DNA from: Ruegeria pomeroyi
GTDB lineage: Bacteria > Pseudomonadota > Alphaproteobacteria > Rhodobacterales > Rhodobacteraceae
Assembly (NCBI RefSeq): GCF_021405525.1
Contig: NZ_JAGQAG010000002.1
Coordinates: 103,511 to 167,510 of the forward strand
Direction: 5' to 3'
DNA: 64,000 nucleotides
The translations under genes were made by a program, and so were the position numbers. Below the pieces are notes generated by a model. That model ran no database searches and was not told the origin of the DNA. It was given only the letters and a program-made list of their open reading frames with translations. Below, piece after piece: positions 1-7,958 of the stretch (the first letter of the stretch is position 1; each line of letters opens with the position of its first letter).

Positions 1-962
1 GCGGTTCCTCTGTTGCGACCGCGGCAAGCATGTCAAAAATCGCGGTGCCCGAAATGCGGCGCTTCGGTTACAGCCCGCGCGCGTCGATCGGGGCGGTGGC
101 GGCGGGCGGCACGCTGGGCATCCTGATCCCGCCCTCTGTGGCGCTGGCGGTCTATGCAATTCTCACCCAGCAGGACATCGGTGCCTTGCTGATCGCAGGC
201 ATTCTGCCCGGGCTGCTGGCGTTGACGCTTTACATCGTGGCTGCCGTCCTTTGGGCCAGGCTTGATCCCGCCGGTCTGCCGCGCGGCGAGCGCACTGGCT
301 ATGGCGACAGGTTGTGTGCGCTGCGTAAAGTTTGGGCGATACTTGCGATTTTCGCAGCCATCGTCGGCGGTATCTACGCGGGTGTCTTCACCCCGACCGA
401 GGCCGCCAGCGTGGGCGCAGTCGCGACCATCGTGCTTGGTTTCGTGCGGCGCAGGCTAGATTGGTGGGGTTTGATACAGGCACTAAGCGAGGCGGTGCGC
501 GGTGCCGCAGATATCTATCTGATCCTGATTGGGGCGTTTATCCTCAATATCGCGCTGACCCTCTATCAGATTCCGCAAAGCCTGGTTGCGCAGATTGCCA
601 CTTCTGGTCTTTCACCGGGCGCGTCACTGGCCTTGATCATCGCCTTTTATCTGATTTTGGGTTGTGTTCTGGATGCGATGGCTATGGTCACGCTGACCAT
701 TCCGATTGTTTACCCGATTGTAACCGCGATCGGCGTGGACCCGATCTGGTTTGGGATCTTGATTGTGTGCGTCGTGGAACTTGCTCTGATCACCCCGCCG
801 ATCGGGATGAACCTGTTCGTGATCAAGACAGCCTTCCCGGAGTATCCACTTGTTGATGCCTATGCTGGAGTCATCCCCTTCATTCTGGCTGACATCGCGA
901 GGCTGGGCCTGATCCTGGTGGTTCCGGCAATCGCAACTGTTCTGCCTGAGGCCATGAACTAA
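1..962 (+). CDS. dctM: TRAP transporter large permease (DctM family), 3' part
   Basis: This is the membrane permease of a tripartite ATP-independent periplasmic transporter, which takes up organic or sugar acids with a sodium gradient. The reading frame is open from the first bases of the window; codons from position 3 read GSSVATAASMSKIAVPEM, matching the conserved DctM segment before a membrane re-entrant loop, so the gene begins upstream and the Met at 30 is internal. The rest shows the family pattern: GTLGILIPPS, long hydrophobic helices, and ELALITPPIGMNLFVIK near the C-terminus. The small permease and binding protein of the system must lie to the left, outside the window. Family is confident; substrate is unknown. 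Confidence 0.93.
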   Translation, partial: GSSVATAASMSKIAVPEMRRFGYSPRASIGAVAAGGTLGILIPPSVALAVYAILTQQDIGALLIAGILPGLLALTLYIVAAVLWARLDPAGLPRGERTGYGDRLCALRKVWAILAIFAAIVGGIYAGVFTPTEAASVGAVATIVLGFVRRRLDWWGLIQALSEAVRGAADIYLILIGAFILNIALTLYQIPQSLVAQIATSGLSPGASLALIIAFYLILGCVLDAMAMVTLTIPIVYPIVTAIGVDPIWFGILIVCVVELALITPPIGMNLFVIKTAFPEYPLVDAYAGVIPFILADIARLGLILVVPAIATVLPEAMN

Positions 963-1024
963 GAAGAAGGAGCGCCGGATTGTGAGCCTCAGGCAGTCGA
1001 AAAGGGCTTGCGCTTATCCTTATT

Positions 1025-1052
1025 ATTGTACAGTGTACATTGTACAGTGTAC
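1025..1052. promoter_or_regulatory. Tandem 14-bp operator-like repeat upstream of the binding-protein gene
   Basis: The 14-mer ATTGTACAGTGTAC occurs twice with no gap (1025-1038 and 1039-1052). Each copy holds GTACA-G-TGTAC, a palindrome around one central base, and the junction makes TGTACA-T-TGTACA. The block ends 22 bp before the ATG at 1075 and about 60 bp after the TRAP gene stop. Such tandem dyads are typical of dimeric repressor sites (GntR-like, for example), but no regulator gene lies beside it here. It probably controls the importer genes 1075-6141. Confidence 0.55.
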
Positions 1053-1074
1053 TTTTGCGATCGGGAGGAGCAAA

Positions 1075-2256
1075 ATGAAGAAACTGCTGACATATCTGGC
1101 GGCCACGACAATCCTGTCGGGCCCTGCCATGGCCGAAGAAGTCAAACTGGGCGTACTGCTCGGATTCACGGGGCCGTTGGAGTCCGTTGCTGGTGACATG
1201 GCGTCCGGCGCAGAGTTGGCCATGGCCGAGGTCAATGAGAGCGGCGCGTTCCTCGGTGGGTCCACGGTCGTCTCGGTTCGGGGCGATTCGACATGTATTG
1301 ATGCCGGGGCTGCAACAGCTGCAGCTGAGCGTCTGATCTCGTCCGAAAGAGTGAGTGCGATTGTCGGAGCGACCTGCTCGGGAGCGTCGACGGCGGTGTT
1401 GCAGAACGTCGCCATGCCCAAGGGAGTGGTAATGATCTCTCCCTCTGCGACTTCGCCCGCGCTGTCGAGCGTTGAGGACAACGGGTTGTTCTTCCGCACG
1501 GCACCCTCGGATGCGCGCCAGGGTCAGGTGATCGCCGAAATGATGGTAGAGCGCGGAGTCAAAAGTGCCGCGCTGACCTATACCAACAACGATTACGGCA
1601 AGGGTCTCTCGGAGAGTATCGCCAGCAACTTCGAAGCCCTTGGAGGCGAGATCACCATTAACAGCGCGCATGAAGACGGCAAGGGCGACTATAGCGCCGA
1701 AGTCGCCTCACTGTCCGCTGCCGGAGGCGATGTCCTGATTGTAGCGGGATATCTTGACCAAGGTGGAAAGGGTATCATCCAGTCGGCCTTGGATCTTGAT
1801 GCTTTTGAAACTTTCGTTCTGCCCGACGGGATGGTTGGCGATAGCCTGTTGGCCGCAATTGGTGAGGGGCTGAACGGCTCTTATGGCGTCCTTCCGGGGA
1901 GCGAGGGTGACGTTGCCGCGACATTTGCTGCGATGGTCGACAAGGCCGGGTTCAAGGTCGGTCCCTATGCCGGTGAGTCCTACGATGCCGCAGCCCTGAT
2001 CCTGCTGGCCATGCAGGCCGCCGGGTCGTCGGATGGCGCGACCTTCAAGGATCGGATCATGGATGTTGCCAACGCACCTGGCGAACAGATCATGCCGGGC
2101 GATCTGGCCCGCGGTCTTCAGATCCTCGCCGAAGGGGGGGAGATTGACTATGTCGGTGCCTCGGGCGTTGAACTGATCGGCGCCGGAGAAAGTGCCGGCA
2201 ACTTCCGCGAGATTCTCGTGGAAGATGGTGCGCAGACGACAGTCCGCTTCCGCTGA
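1075..2256 (+). CDS. Branched-chain amino acid-type ABC transporter substrate-binding protein
   Basis: This is a periplasmic binding protein of the LivJ/LivK-like family, 393 aa. I start it at the ATG at 1075 because GGGAGGAG lies just upstream and the product begins MKKLLTYLAATTILSGPAMA, a clean signal peptide. A longer reading from 982 would run through the operator-like repeat. The mature part opens EEVKLGVLLGFTGPLES, the typical first strand of the fold, followed by a Ser/Thr-rich ligand-loop segment (ATCSGASTAVLQ). It heads an operon with two ATPases and two permeases (2322-6141). Such systems also carry amides, urea-like and aromatic compounds, so leucine need not be the substrate. Confidence 0.9.
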   Translation: MKKLLTYLAATTILSGPAMAEEVKLGVLLGFTGPLESVAGDMASGAELAMAEVNESGAFLGGSTVVSVRGDSTCIDAGAATAAAERLISSERVSAIVGATCSGASTAVLQNVAMPKGVVMISPSATSPALSSVEDNGLFFRTAPSDARQGQVIAEMMVERGVKSAALTYTNNDYGKGLSESIASNFEALGGEITINSAHEDGKGDYSAEVASLSAAGGDVLIVAGYLDQGGKGIIQSALDLDAFETFVLPDGMVGDSLLAAIGEGLNGSYGVLPGSEGDVAATFAAMVDKAGFKVGPYAGESYDAAALILLAMQAAGSSDGATFKDRIMDVANAPGEQIMPGDLARGLQILAEGGEIDYVGASGVELIGAGESAGNFREILVEDGAQTTVRFR

Positions 2257-2270
2257 AATCTGCAACCAAG

Positions 2271-2299
2271 CGAGCACGAGCTAATAAGGCTCGTGCTCG
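2271..2299 (+). terminator. Stem-loop between binding-protein gene and first ATPase gene
   Basis: CGAGCACGAG (2271-2280) and CTCGTGCTCG (2290-2299) form a perfect 10-bp stem with a 9-nt loop, 14 nt after the stop at 2256. Only TTTCC follows, so it is a weak or partial terminator, or an mRNA 3' stabiliser that would keep the binding-protein transcript more abundant than the membrane-component part. Confidence 0.6.
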
Positions 2300-2321
2300 T
2301 TTCCTATTCAAGCGATAGAGC

Positions 2322-3101
2322 ATGATTGTCGTAGAAAATCTTCACAAGCATTTTGGTGGCGTACGCGCTGTCAACGGCGCCTCTCTGCAGATCAGGACTG
2401 GCGGAATTACCGGGCTGATCGGACCGAATGGGGCGGGCAAGACCACCCTGTTCAATGTTATTGCGGGCCACCACAAGCCAACCTCCGGCTTTGTTCATCT
2501 CGATGGGCGCGACATCACCGGGCTAGAACCGCATGAGCTGTTCGAGGCAGGGCTATTGCGCACATTCCAATTGGCCCATGAGTTTTCAACGCTGACTGTC
2601 CGCGAGAACCTGATGATGGTGCCCGATCGGCAGCCGGGCGAAACACTGCTCAACGCTTGGTTCCGTCCCGGCAAAGTCAGGACCCGAGAGAAGCAGGTAC
2701 GGGCCAAGGCCGACGAAGTGCTCGAATTCCTCGAAATTACCCATGTCGCGGATGAACTGGCGGGAAACTTGTCTGGAGGGCAGAAAAAACTGCTGGAACT
2801 TGGGCGCACGATGATGGTGAACGCCCGGGTGGTGTTCCTGGACGAGGTCGGCGCGGGCGTGAACCGGACGCTGCTGAAAACCATCGGCGACGCGATCCTG
2901 CGCCTGCGCGACGAACGCCACTACACCTTCTGCCTGATCGAACACGACATGGATTTCATCAGCCGGCTTTGTGACCGTGTCATCTGCATGGCGGAAGGGG
3001 CGGTGATGGCCGAGGGGACCGCCGAGGAAATCAAATCCAACGAAGAGGTGATCGAAGCCTATCTGGGCACCGGTCTTAAGAAGAAGAAAGCGGGCGCATG
3101 A
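2322..3101 (+). CDS. ABC transporter ATP-binding protein (LivG type)
   Basis: Cytoplasmic ATPase, 259 aa, one of the two nucleotide-binding subunits of the first importer. Walker A is GPNGAGKT (about residues 34-41), the signature LSGGQ is at 150-154, and Walker B is VVFLDE at 170-175. The residue after the catalytic Glu is Val (DEVGAG) where almost all ABC ATPases have Pro. The C-terminal AEEIKSNEEVIEAYLG is typical of LivG. No strong ribosome site precedes the ATG; expression may depend on readthrough of the stem-loop before it. The stop overlaps the next start by 4 nt. Confidence 0.9.
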   Translation: MIVVENLHKHFGGVRAVNGASLQIRTGGITGLIGPNGAGKTTLFNVIAGHHKPTSGFVHLDGRDITGLEPHELFEAGLLRTFQLAHEFSTLTVRENLMMVPDRQPGETLLNAWFRPGKVRTREKQVRAKADEVLEFLEITHVADELAGNLSGGQKKLLELGRTMMVNARVVFLDEVGAGVNRTLLKTIGDAILRLRDERHYTFCLIEHDMDFISRLCDRVICMAEGAVMAEGTAEEIKSNEEVIEAYLGTGLKKKKAGA

Positions 3102-3802
3102 GCTATCTGAAAGGTGAGGGAATGACCGGCGGCTATGGCGGCGCGGATATATTGCACGACTGCTCGATTTCGGTCGACAAGGGAGAGATCGCGGTCATCG
3201 TGGGGCCAAACGGCGCTGGCAAATCCACAGCCATGAAGGCGCTTTTCGGCATGCTGAATTTGCGCGAAGGCGCGGTCACATTGGGCGAGACAGATGTCAC
3301 CCACCTGACCCCGCAGGCGCGCGTGGAGGCCGGCATGAGCTTCGTACCGCAGGTCCGCAACGTATTTCCGACCATGAGCGTCGAAGAAAACCTCGAGATG
3401 GGCGGCGTCTTGCGCGACGGTCCACTCACCGAAACCATCGAAGAGGTTTATGAGCTCTTTCCCGCTCTTCGCGAAAAACGTCATCAGCACGCCGGCGAGT
3501 TGTCCGGCGGTCAGCGTCAGCAGGTCGCGGTCGGACGGGCACTGATGACCCGACCGAAGCTGTTGATGCTTGATGAACCCACGGCGGGCGTCTCGCCTGT
3601 GGTCATGGACGAGCTGTTCGACCGGATCATCGAGGTTGCCCGCACCGGAATCGCCATCCTGATGGTGGAACAGAACGCCCGTCAGGCGCTGGAAATTGCA
3701 GACAAGGGCTATGTGCTGGTTCAGGGCAGCAACCGCTTTACCGACACCGGTGCGGCGCTACTGGCGGATCCGGATGTCCGCAAATCGTTCCTGGGAGGGT
3801 AG
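3098..3802 (+). CDS. ABC transporter ATP-binding protein (LivF type)
   Basis: Second ATPase of the first importer, 234 aa. It starts at an ATGA overlap with the LivG-type gene, implying translational coupling. Walker A GPNGAGKS is near residues 36-43, the signature is LSGGQRQQVAVGRAL and Walker B is LLMLDEPTAGVSP; the C-terminus ends ADPDVRKSFLGG, as in LivF proteins. All catalytic motifs are intact. It would pair with the LivG-type subunit on the cytoplasmic face of the permeases at 3806-6141. Confidence 0.92.
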   Translation: MSYLKGEGMTGGYGGADILHDCSISVDKGEIAVIVGPNGAGKSTAMKALFGMLNLREGAVTLGETDVTHLTPQARVEAGMSFVPQVRNVFPTMSVEENLEMGGVLRDGPLTETIEEVYELFPALREKRHQHAGELSGGQRQQVAVGRALMTRPKLLMLDEPTAGVSPVVMDELFDRIIEVARTGIAILMVEQNARQALEIADKGYVLVQGSNRFTDTGAALLADPDVRKSFLGG

Positions 3803-3805
3803 GCC

Positions 3806-4819
3806 ATGCAGGATTATGCAAACGCAGCCTTGCTGCTGACCAATTACCTGGTCGTTCCCGGTATCGCCTATGGCTGCCAACTGGCTCTGGGGGCGCTGGG
3901 TGTCACCCTGATCTTCTCGGTTCTGCGGTTTTCGAACTTCGCGCATGGCGAGCTGATGTCCGCCGGTACCATGTTCGCCATCTTCGCCACATGGGGCTTT
4001 CAGGCCATGGGGCTGAGCTTCGGTCCGGTTCCCACCGCGCTGGTCGCCTTGCCTTTTGCGATCCTGGCCAGCATCGCGGTCGTCTTGCTGACAGACAAGG
4101 CGATCTATCGCTTCTATCGGATCAAGAGGTCCGATCCGGTGATCCTGTTGATCGTGTCCATCGGCGTGATGTTCGTCATGGCGGGCCTGATCCGGTTTTT
4201 GATCGGGCCTGATGATCGCACGTTCAACGATGGCGCGCGCTTCATTCTGAAGGCGCGCGAGGTCAAGGACTATCTCGGCCTGTCCGAGGGGGTGACGATC
4301 AAGACGTCGCAAGCCATCACGGTGCTGGTCGCCAGCATCGCGGCGGGTCTGCTGTTCTGGTTCCTGGAAAAGACCAAGACCGGCAAGATGATGCGCGCCT
4401 TCTCGGACAACGAGGACCTCGCCTTGCTGTCCGGCATCAACCCCGAGCGGATCGTCAAGCTGGCCTGGGTTCTTGCCGCCGTGCTGGCAACCATCGCGGG
4501 CACGCTCTATGGGCTCGACAAGAGTTACAAGCCCTTCGTGTTCCAGCAACTCCTGCTGCCGATCTTCGCAGCGGCTATCGTCGGCGGGCTTGGCAACCCC
4601 TTGGGCGCGGTCATTGGCGGCTTCGTCATCGCCTTTTCCGAGGTGGCGCTGACCTATGCCTATACCAAGTTCCTGGCCTACACGTTGCCGCCCGCATGGG
4701 TACCCGATGGCCTGGTCCAGTTTCTGCCCACGGATTACAAATTCGCCATTTCCTTCGTGATCTTGGTGCTCATCCTTCTCTATCGGCCTACGGGCATCCT
4801 CCGGGGGAAAACGCTATGA
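3806..4819 (+). CDS. ABC transporter permease (LivH type)
   Basis: Integral membrane subunit, 337 aa, of the first importer. Start ATG at 3806 has GGAGGG shortly upstream, 3 nt after the preceding stop. Helices include LALGALGVTLIFSVLRFSNFAHGELM near the N-terminus, a conserved LivH hallmark, and FAAAIVGGLGNPLGAVIGGFVIAFSEV, the loop that contacts the ATPase. The C-terminus VILVLILLYRPTGILRGK is also typical. Its TGA overlaps the ATG of the LivM-type gene (4816-4819). Confidence 0.92.
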   Translation: MQDYANAALLLTNYLVVPGIAYGCQLALGALGVTLIFSVLRFSNFAHGELMSAGTMFAIFATWGFQAMGLSFGPVPTALVALPFAILASIAVVLLTDKAIYRFYRIKRSDPVILLIVSIGVMFVMAGLIRFLIGPDDRTFNDGARFILKAREVKDYLGLSEGVTIKTSQAITVLVASIAAGLLFWFLEKTKTGKMMRAFSDNEDLALLSGINPERIVKLAWVLAAVLATIAGTLYGLDKSYKPFVFQQLLLPIFAAAIVGGLGNPLGAVIGGFVIAFSEVALTYAYTKFLAYTLPPAWVPDGLVQFLPTDYKFAISFVILVLILLYRPTGILRGKTL

Positions 4820-6141
4820 AAACTCTTCGCAACCCGTTTTTTCTGTTCGGGGCCTATGGGGTTTGCCTCGTGCTGATCGCGCTCCTTCAAAGCGTCCAGC
4901 TTGCGCTTGGAATTCTGGGGCTTGGTCTGATCTCTGCGATCATGGCGCTTGGGATCAACATTCAGTGGGGTTATGCCGGATTGCTGAATATCGGCGCAAT
5001 GGGGTTTGCTGCCATTGGCGGTGCAACCGCTGTCTGGGTGGCGGCCGATCCTGTACCCGCCGCTTGGTCGGCTGGGGGGGCTGATTTGCTGCTGGCCTTG
5101 TTCGTTGTACTTGGGGCAGTCGTGATCATTCTGGTCCTCAACCGGGTCATGCCTTCGTCAGCGTTTCAAAAAATCTGCACATTAGCGGTAGGCCTGCTGG
5201 CTTTTGTGATTGCGCGCCCGCTGTTTGGCAAGGCTGTCGAGGCGATCGAGGCCGTCGATCCGGCGCTCAGCGGGTATCTAGGCGGTTTAGGGGCTCCTAT
5301 CCTGCTATCGTGGATGATTGGCGCGCTCGTCGCTGCCGGCGCGGCGTGGGTGATCGGTAAGATCGCCCTGGGCCTGCGGGCCGACTACCTTGCGATTGCC
5401 ACTCTGGGCATTGCCGAGATCGTCGTAGCTATTCTCAAGCACGAAGACTGGCTGACCCGCGGGGTCAAGAACGTTGTGGGATTGCCACGGCCGGTTCCCT
5501 ATGAGGTGGACTTGGTTGAGATGCCCTGGGTCCTGTCGCTGTCGAATACCTTGGGCACGTCCGCCGATGACATGGCGGCAATCCTGGTCAGGCTCAGCTA
5601 CTGTGTGCTGTTTGCGGTGGTTCTGCTTGCGCTACTATGGCTGTCGGAGGTTGCCTTGCGCGCGCCCTGGGGCCGGATGATGCGGGCCATTCGTGACAAT
5701 GAAGTGGCCGCCCGGGCCATGGGCAAGAACGTCACGAAACTTCATCTGCGGGTGTTCATCCTCGGATCCGCCGTCGTCGCAATGGCCGGCGCCATGCTGG
5801 TCACGCTTGACGGGCAATTCACCCCCGGCACCTATCAACCCCTGCGCTTTACCTTCCTAATCTGGATCATGGTGATCATCGGCGGGTCGGGGAACAACTG
5901 GGGGGCGCTTCTCGGCGGGCTGGTCATCTGGATGTTCTGGGTCGAAGCGGAACCGATCGGGCTGGCGATTGTCAGCCTGCTTGTGGCAGTCCTTCCCGAG
6001 GGCAACGAAATCAGGGACCATATTCTTGGCAACGCAGCTCAGATGCGGCTGGCACTAATGGGAGCGTTGTTGCTGCTCGCATTGCGATTTACGCCAAGAG
6101 GGTTAATCCCTGAACGGCAGGTAGACACGAGAGGAAGATAA
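4816..6141 (+). CDS. ABC transporter permease (LivM type)
   Basis: Second membrane subunit of the first importer, 441 aa. I start at ATG 4816, coupled by ATGA to the LivH-type stop; an upstream in-frame ATG at 4696 would add 40 residues antiparallel in sense to nothing conserved and lies wholly inside the previous gene. LivM features are the ALGINIQWGYAGLLNIGAMGFAAIGG segment, GLRADYLAIATLGIAEI in the middle, and IMVIIGGSGNNWGALLGG near the end. The region of residues 90-150 is a longer loop with extra helices than in short LivM proteins. It is the last gene of the operon. Confidence 0.92.
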   Translation: MKTLRNPFFLFGAYGVCLVLIALLQSVQLALGILGLGLISAIMALGINIQWGYAGLLNIGAMGFAAIGGATAVWVAADPVPAAWSAGGADLLLALFVVLGAVVIILVLNRVMPSSAFQKICTLAVGLLAFVIARPLFGKAVEAIEAVDPALSGYLGGLGAPILLSWMIGALVAAGAAWVIGKIALGLRADYLAIATLGIAEIVVAILKHEDWLTRGVKNVVGLPRPVPYEVDLVEMPWVLSLSNTLGTSADDMAAILVRLSYCVLFAVVLLALLWLSEVALRAPWGRMMRAIRDNEVAARAMGKNVTKLHLRVFILGSAVVAMAGAMLVTLDGQFTPGTYQPLRFTFLIWIMVIIGGSGNNWGALLGGLVIWMFWVEAEPIGLAIVSLLVAVLPEGNEIRDHILGNAAQMRLALMGALLLLALRFTPRGLIPERQVDTRGR

Positions 6142-6260
6142 TCGATCGAAGTCGACAGTTCCATTTTCACAGACAACTTTTTACATAAGACACACTCTCA
6201 GAGTCTCGGCACAGCGCAACAAAATTAACATAAACTTCATTATGCGTAGTTATACTTAGT

Positions 6261-6276
6261 GTTGCGATAGTATATT
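6261..6276 (+). promoter_or_regulatory. GTTRCGATAGTATATT motif, copy 1
   Basis: The 16-mer GTTGCGATAGTATATT lies 41 bp before the ATG at 6318. A copy with one mismatch occurs on the - strand at 26988-27003 beside the conjugation cluster, and a looser form (TTACGATAATACA) in the oriT-like region near 50005. It may be a promoter or regulator site shared by these genes. Confidence 0.45.
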
Positions 6277-6317
6277 TTCGTATGTATGCTGAACTCCTGT
6301 CACGAAGGTTCTTCAGC

Positions 6318-7073
6318 ATGCGCCATTTACTCAAGAAGCTCCTCCCCTCGGTCGCTGTCGCTTTGACCGTGACAGGTTTTTCGCTGCCGGCACCCGCACG
6401 CGCGCAGACATACCCGATCGACTGCGCGATCCTCTTGTGCCTGTCTGGCGGCTGGCCCGCTTCCGTCCCTTGCGCCCGGGCCCGCGCTGAATTCATTCGG
6501 CGGATCACGCCATGGCCGGTGGAACCGCCCCTGCAAATCTGGCGTTGCCCAATGGGCGCATCGTATGAGATCGAGCGACAGCCGCGTGAGGCAATTCGGT
6601 CCTTCGACGTTCTGTTTCACGACGGTGCCCATCGCCCGCGACAGTCCGTCCCTCGGGTCGATCGCAATTCAAATGCTTTGGCGACAGTTGCCGTCTGGCA
6701 CACCGGCGAAATTCCGTCCTCCTTTGATCCCGCAGATTTTGCGCTGCGCCTTGTTCAGGACCGGGCAGACATCGATATCAGCGGCCCAGAGTTCAACTTC
6801 GTGCGATCTATCCGCGTCTTTGATGTGCGATATGCTTGGCAAAACTTTTCTCCTCGCGGTGATGGGTGCAGCCGCGGCGCGGCCGTTTTCCTCGGCACCT
6901 ATGGGACCCAAGGCGATTTTGCATGGCAGCGATCTTCCACCGCCGCCCTTCCCATAGCGCATGTCGGCCTCGAACAATGGGGAGATCATTGCCCAAGCGT
7001 TTATCACAGGTCGGTGTTCGTGGATTGGCACGACCGTGAAGGCAACTATGAGTTCGAGCAGGTGAACTACTGA
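6318..7073 (+). CDS. Exported protein of unknown function
   Basis: Product of 251 aa from the ATG at 6318, chosen because GAAGG sits 9 nt upstream; an ATG at 6282 lacks a ribosome site. It begins with a good signal peptide (RHLLKKLLPSVAVALTVTGFSLPAPARAQ), so it is periplasmic or secreted. The mature part opens TYPIDCAILLCLSGGWPAS and has six or more cysteines (two early pairs, one in the WRCPMG segment, others near the C-terminus), consistent with disulfides. I do not recognise a named domain. It stands alone after the importer operon but shares the upstream 16-mer with genes near the conjugation module, which suggests it is a stray piece of a mobile element. Confidence 0.75.
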   Translation: MRHLLKKLLPSVAVALTVTGFSLPAPARAQTYPIDCAILLCLSGGWPASVPCARARAEFIRRITPWPVEPPLQIWRCPMGASYEIERQPREAIRSFDVLFHDGAHRPRQSVPRVDRNSNALATVAVWHTGEIPSSFDPADFALRLVQDRADIDISGPEFNFVRSIRVFDVRYAWQNFSPRGDGCSRGAAVFLGTYGTQGDFAWQRSSTAALPIAHVGLEQWGDHCPSVYHRSVFVDWHDREGNYEFEQVNY

Positions 7074-7708
7074 CCCTTTGACATGCTGTGACGCCAAAGA
7101 TGTGAGGGAACTGCAGAATCTCTGCAAAGAACTGCCGTTCGTCTGCGAAGTGTGTCAGTCCGCTTTCGCGGGACAAAGCGGCCGTGTGCAGGTGCAGCCA
7201 TTGCTGGTGCGGCAACGCTTCGCAGTTGCGGCATGCTCACGGCTGCGGCGCAGCCATTGTCGCCGGAGCCGTCATTCAAAGCTACGATGGCCTGTGAAAT
7301 TCGAACCGCGTTTTCGCTACATGGTACAAGGAACATCGCAACGCGGGGCTTTACCGACGCTAGATTTTCGGACTTCGCTGACGCAGCATCACTCGGCACA
7401 TGCCGCAGGCACCATTCTGTCTCTCAGCTGAAATCGCCAAAGCAACCGGTCAACGGTAGGACCGTTACCATTCCCAAAACAACCCTTTCGCCGCAACCTG
7501 TCAGGACTGTAAAGTCGTGGACTTTTCCAACATGTGCCCTCAAGCCTGATGTTGACGAGGCATCGTTTCGGACAAGGTCCCGGCGGAACGGATGGAATCA
7601 GCGCACGACACCAGCCCGTGCACCCAATTATAGGGCGGGAACTCTGACGACGGCCGGGGCTAGCCAAGGTCAAGGAGGGCTCTTCCTGAAATCAGCCCCA
7701 AACGATGC
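7074..7708. other. Gene-poor stretch with repeat-like sequence
   Basis: About 630 bp with no convincing gene: reading frames on both strands lack family resemblance, sensible composition and ribosome sites. It holds GC-rich inverted segments around 7155-7185 and a 35-bp element (7242-7276) resembling one near 54.7 kb. It looks like decayed or repeat-type intergenic DNA. Confidence 0.6.
7242..7276. repeat. Intergenic repeat A, copy 1
   Basis: These 35 bp match 54711-54745 at 30 positions (shared core CAGCC-TTGTCGCC-GAGC-GTCATT with single changes). Both copies lie in gene-free DNA, as expected of a small dispersed intergenic repeat. Confidence 0.45.
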
Positions 7709-7924
7709 GTGATTGGGAGAAGCTCTTGGAACGCGCAAGCGTCTTTTTCTGCGATGATGGCGCTTGGTCTCATCTCGCTCAGCAGCACCGCGTTCGCGGA
7801 GTGTTGCCCTCAGTCGAAGGCGTTGGAGTTATTGGCGCTGCATTGGCGTCTCGTTCATTCCCAGATCGATGCCGCAAAGCTGATGGATATTTGCGCAAAA
7901 GACAGTGCGGAAGTTGATGCATAA
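7709..7924 (+). CDS. Possible small exported protein
   Basis: GTG-initiated frame of 71 aa (or ATG at 7754 for a shorter form). The middle reads SAMMALGLISLSSTAFAECC, a plausible signal peptide with cleavage after AFA, leaving about 40 residues with two adjacent Cys, then helical sequence. No family is recognised and the ribosome site is poor, so this may be chance. It ends 35 bp before the next gene. Confidence 0.33.
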   Translation: MIGRSSWNAQASFSAMMALGLISLSSTAFAECCPQSKALELLALHWRLVHSQIDAAKLMDICAKDSAEVDA

Positions 7925-7958
7925 AACGCTAGGACAGGGCGTTGGAGAAATTGTTCAT

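Noticed and set aside
982..1074. 31-residue extension of the first binding protein
   Set aside because: It would translate the operator-like repeat and bury the signal peptide; a strong ribosome site precedes ATG 1075.
4696..4815. 40-residue N-terminal extension of the LivM-type permease
   Set aside because: It lies wholly inside the LivH-type gene and is not membrane-like; the ATGA-coupled start at 4816 explains the protein.
7152..7712. 186-codon + strand frame in the gene-poor stretch
   Set aside because: Low-complexity, no ribosome site and no family; the stretch instead shows repeat-like DNA.
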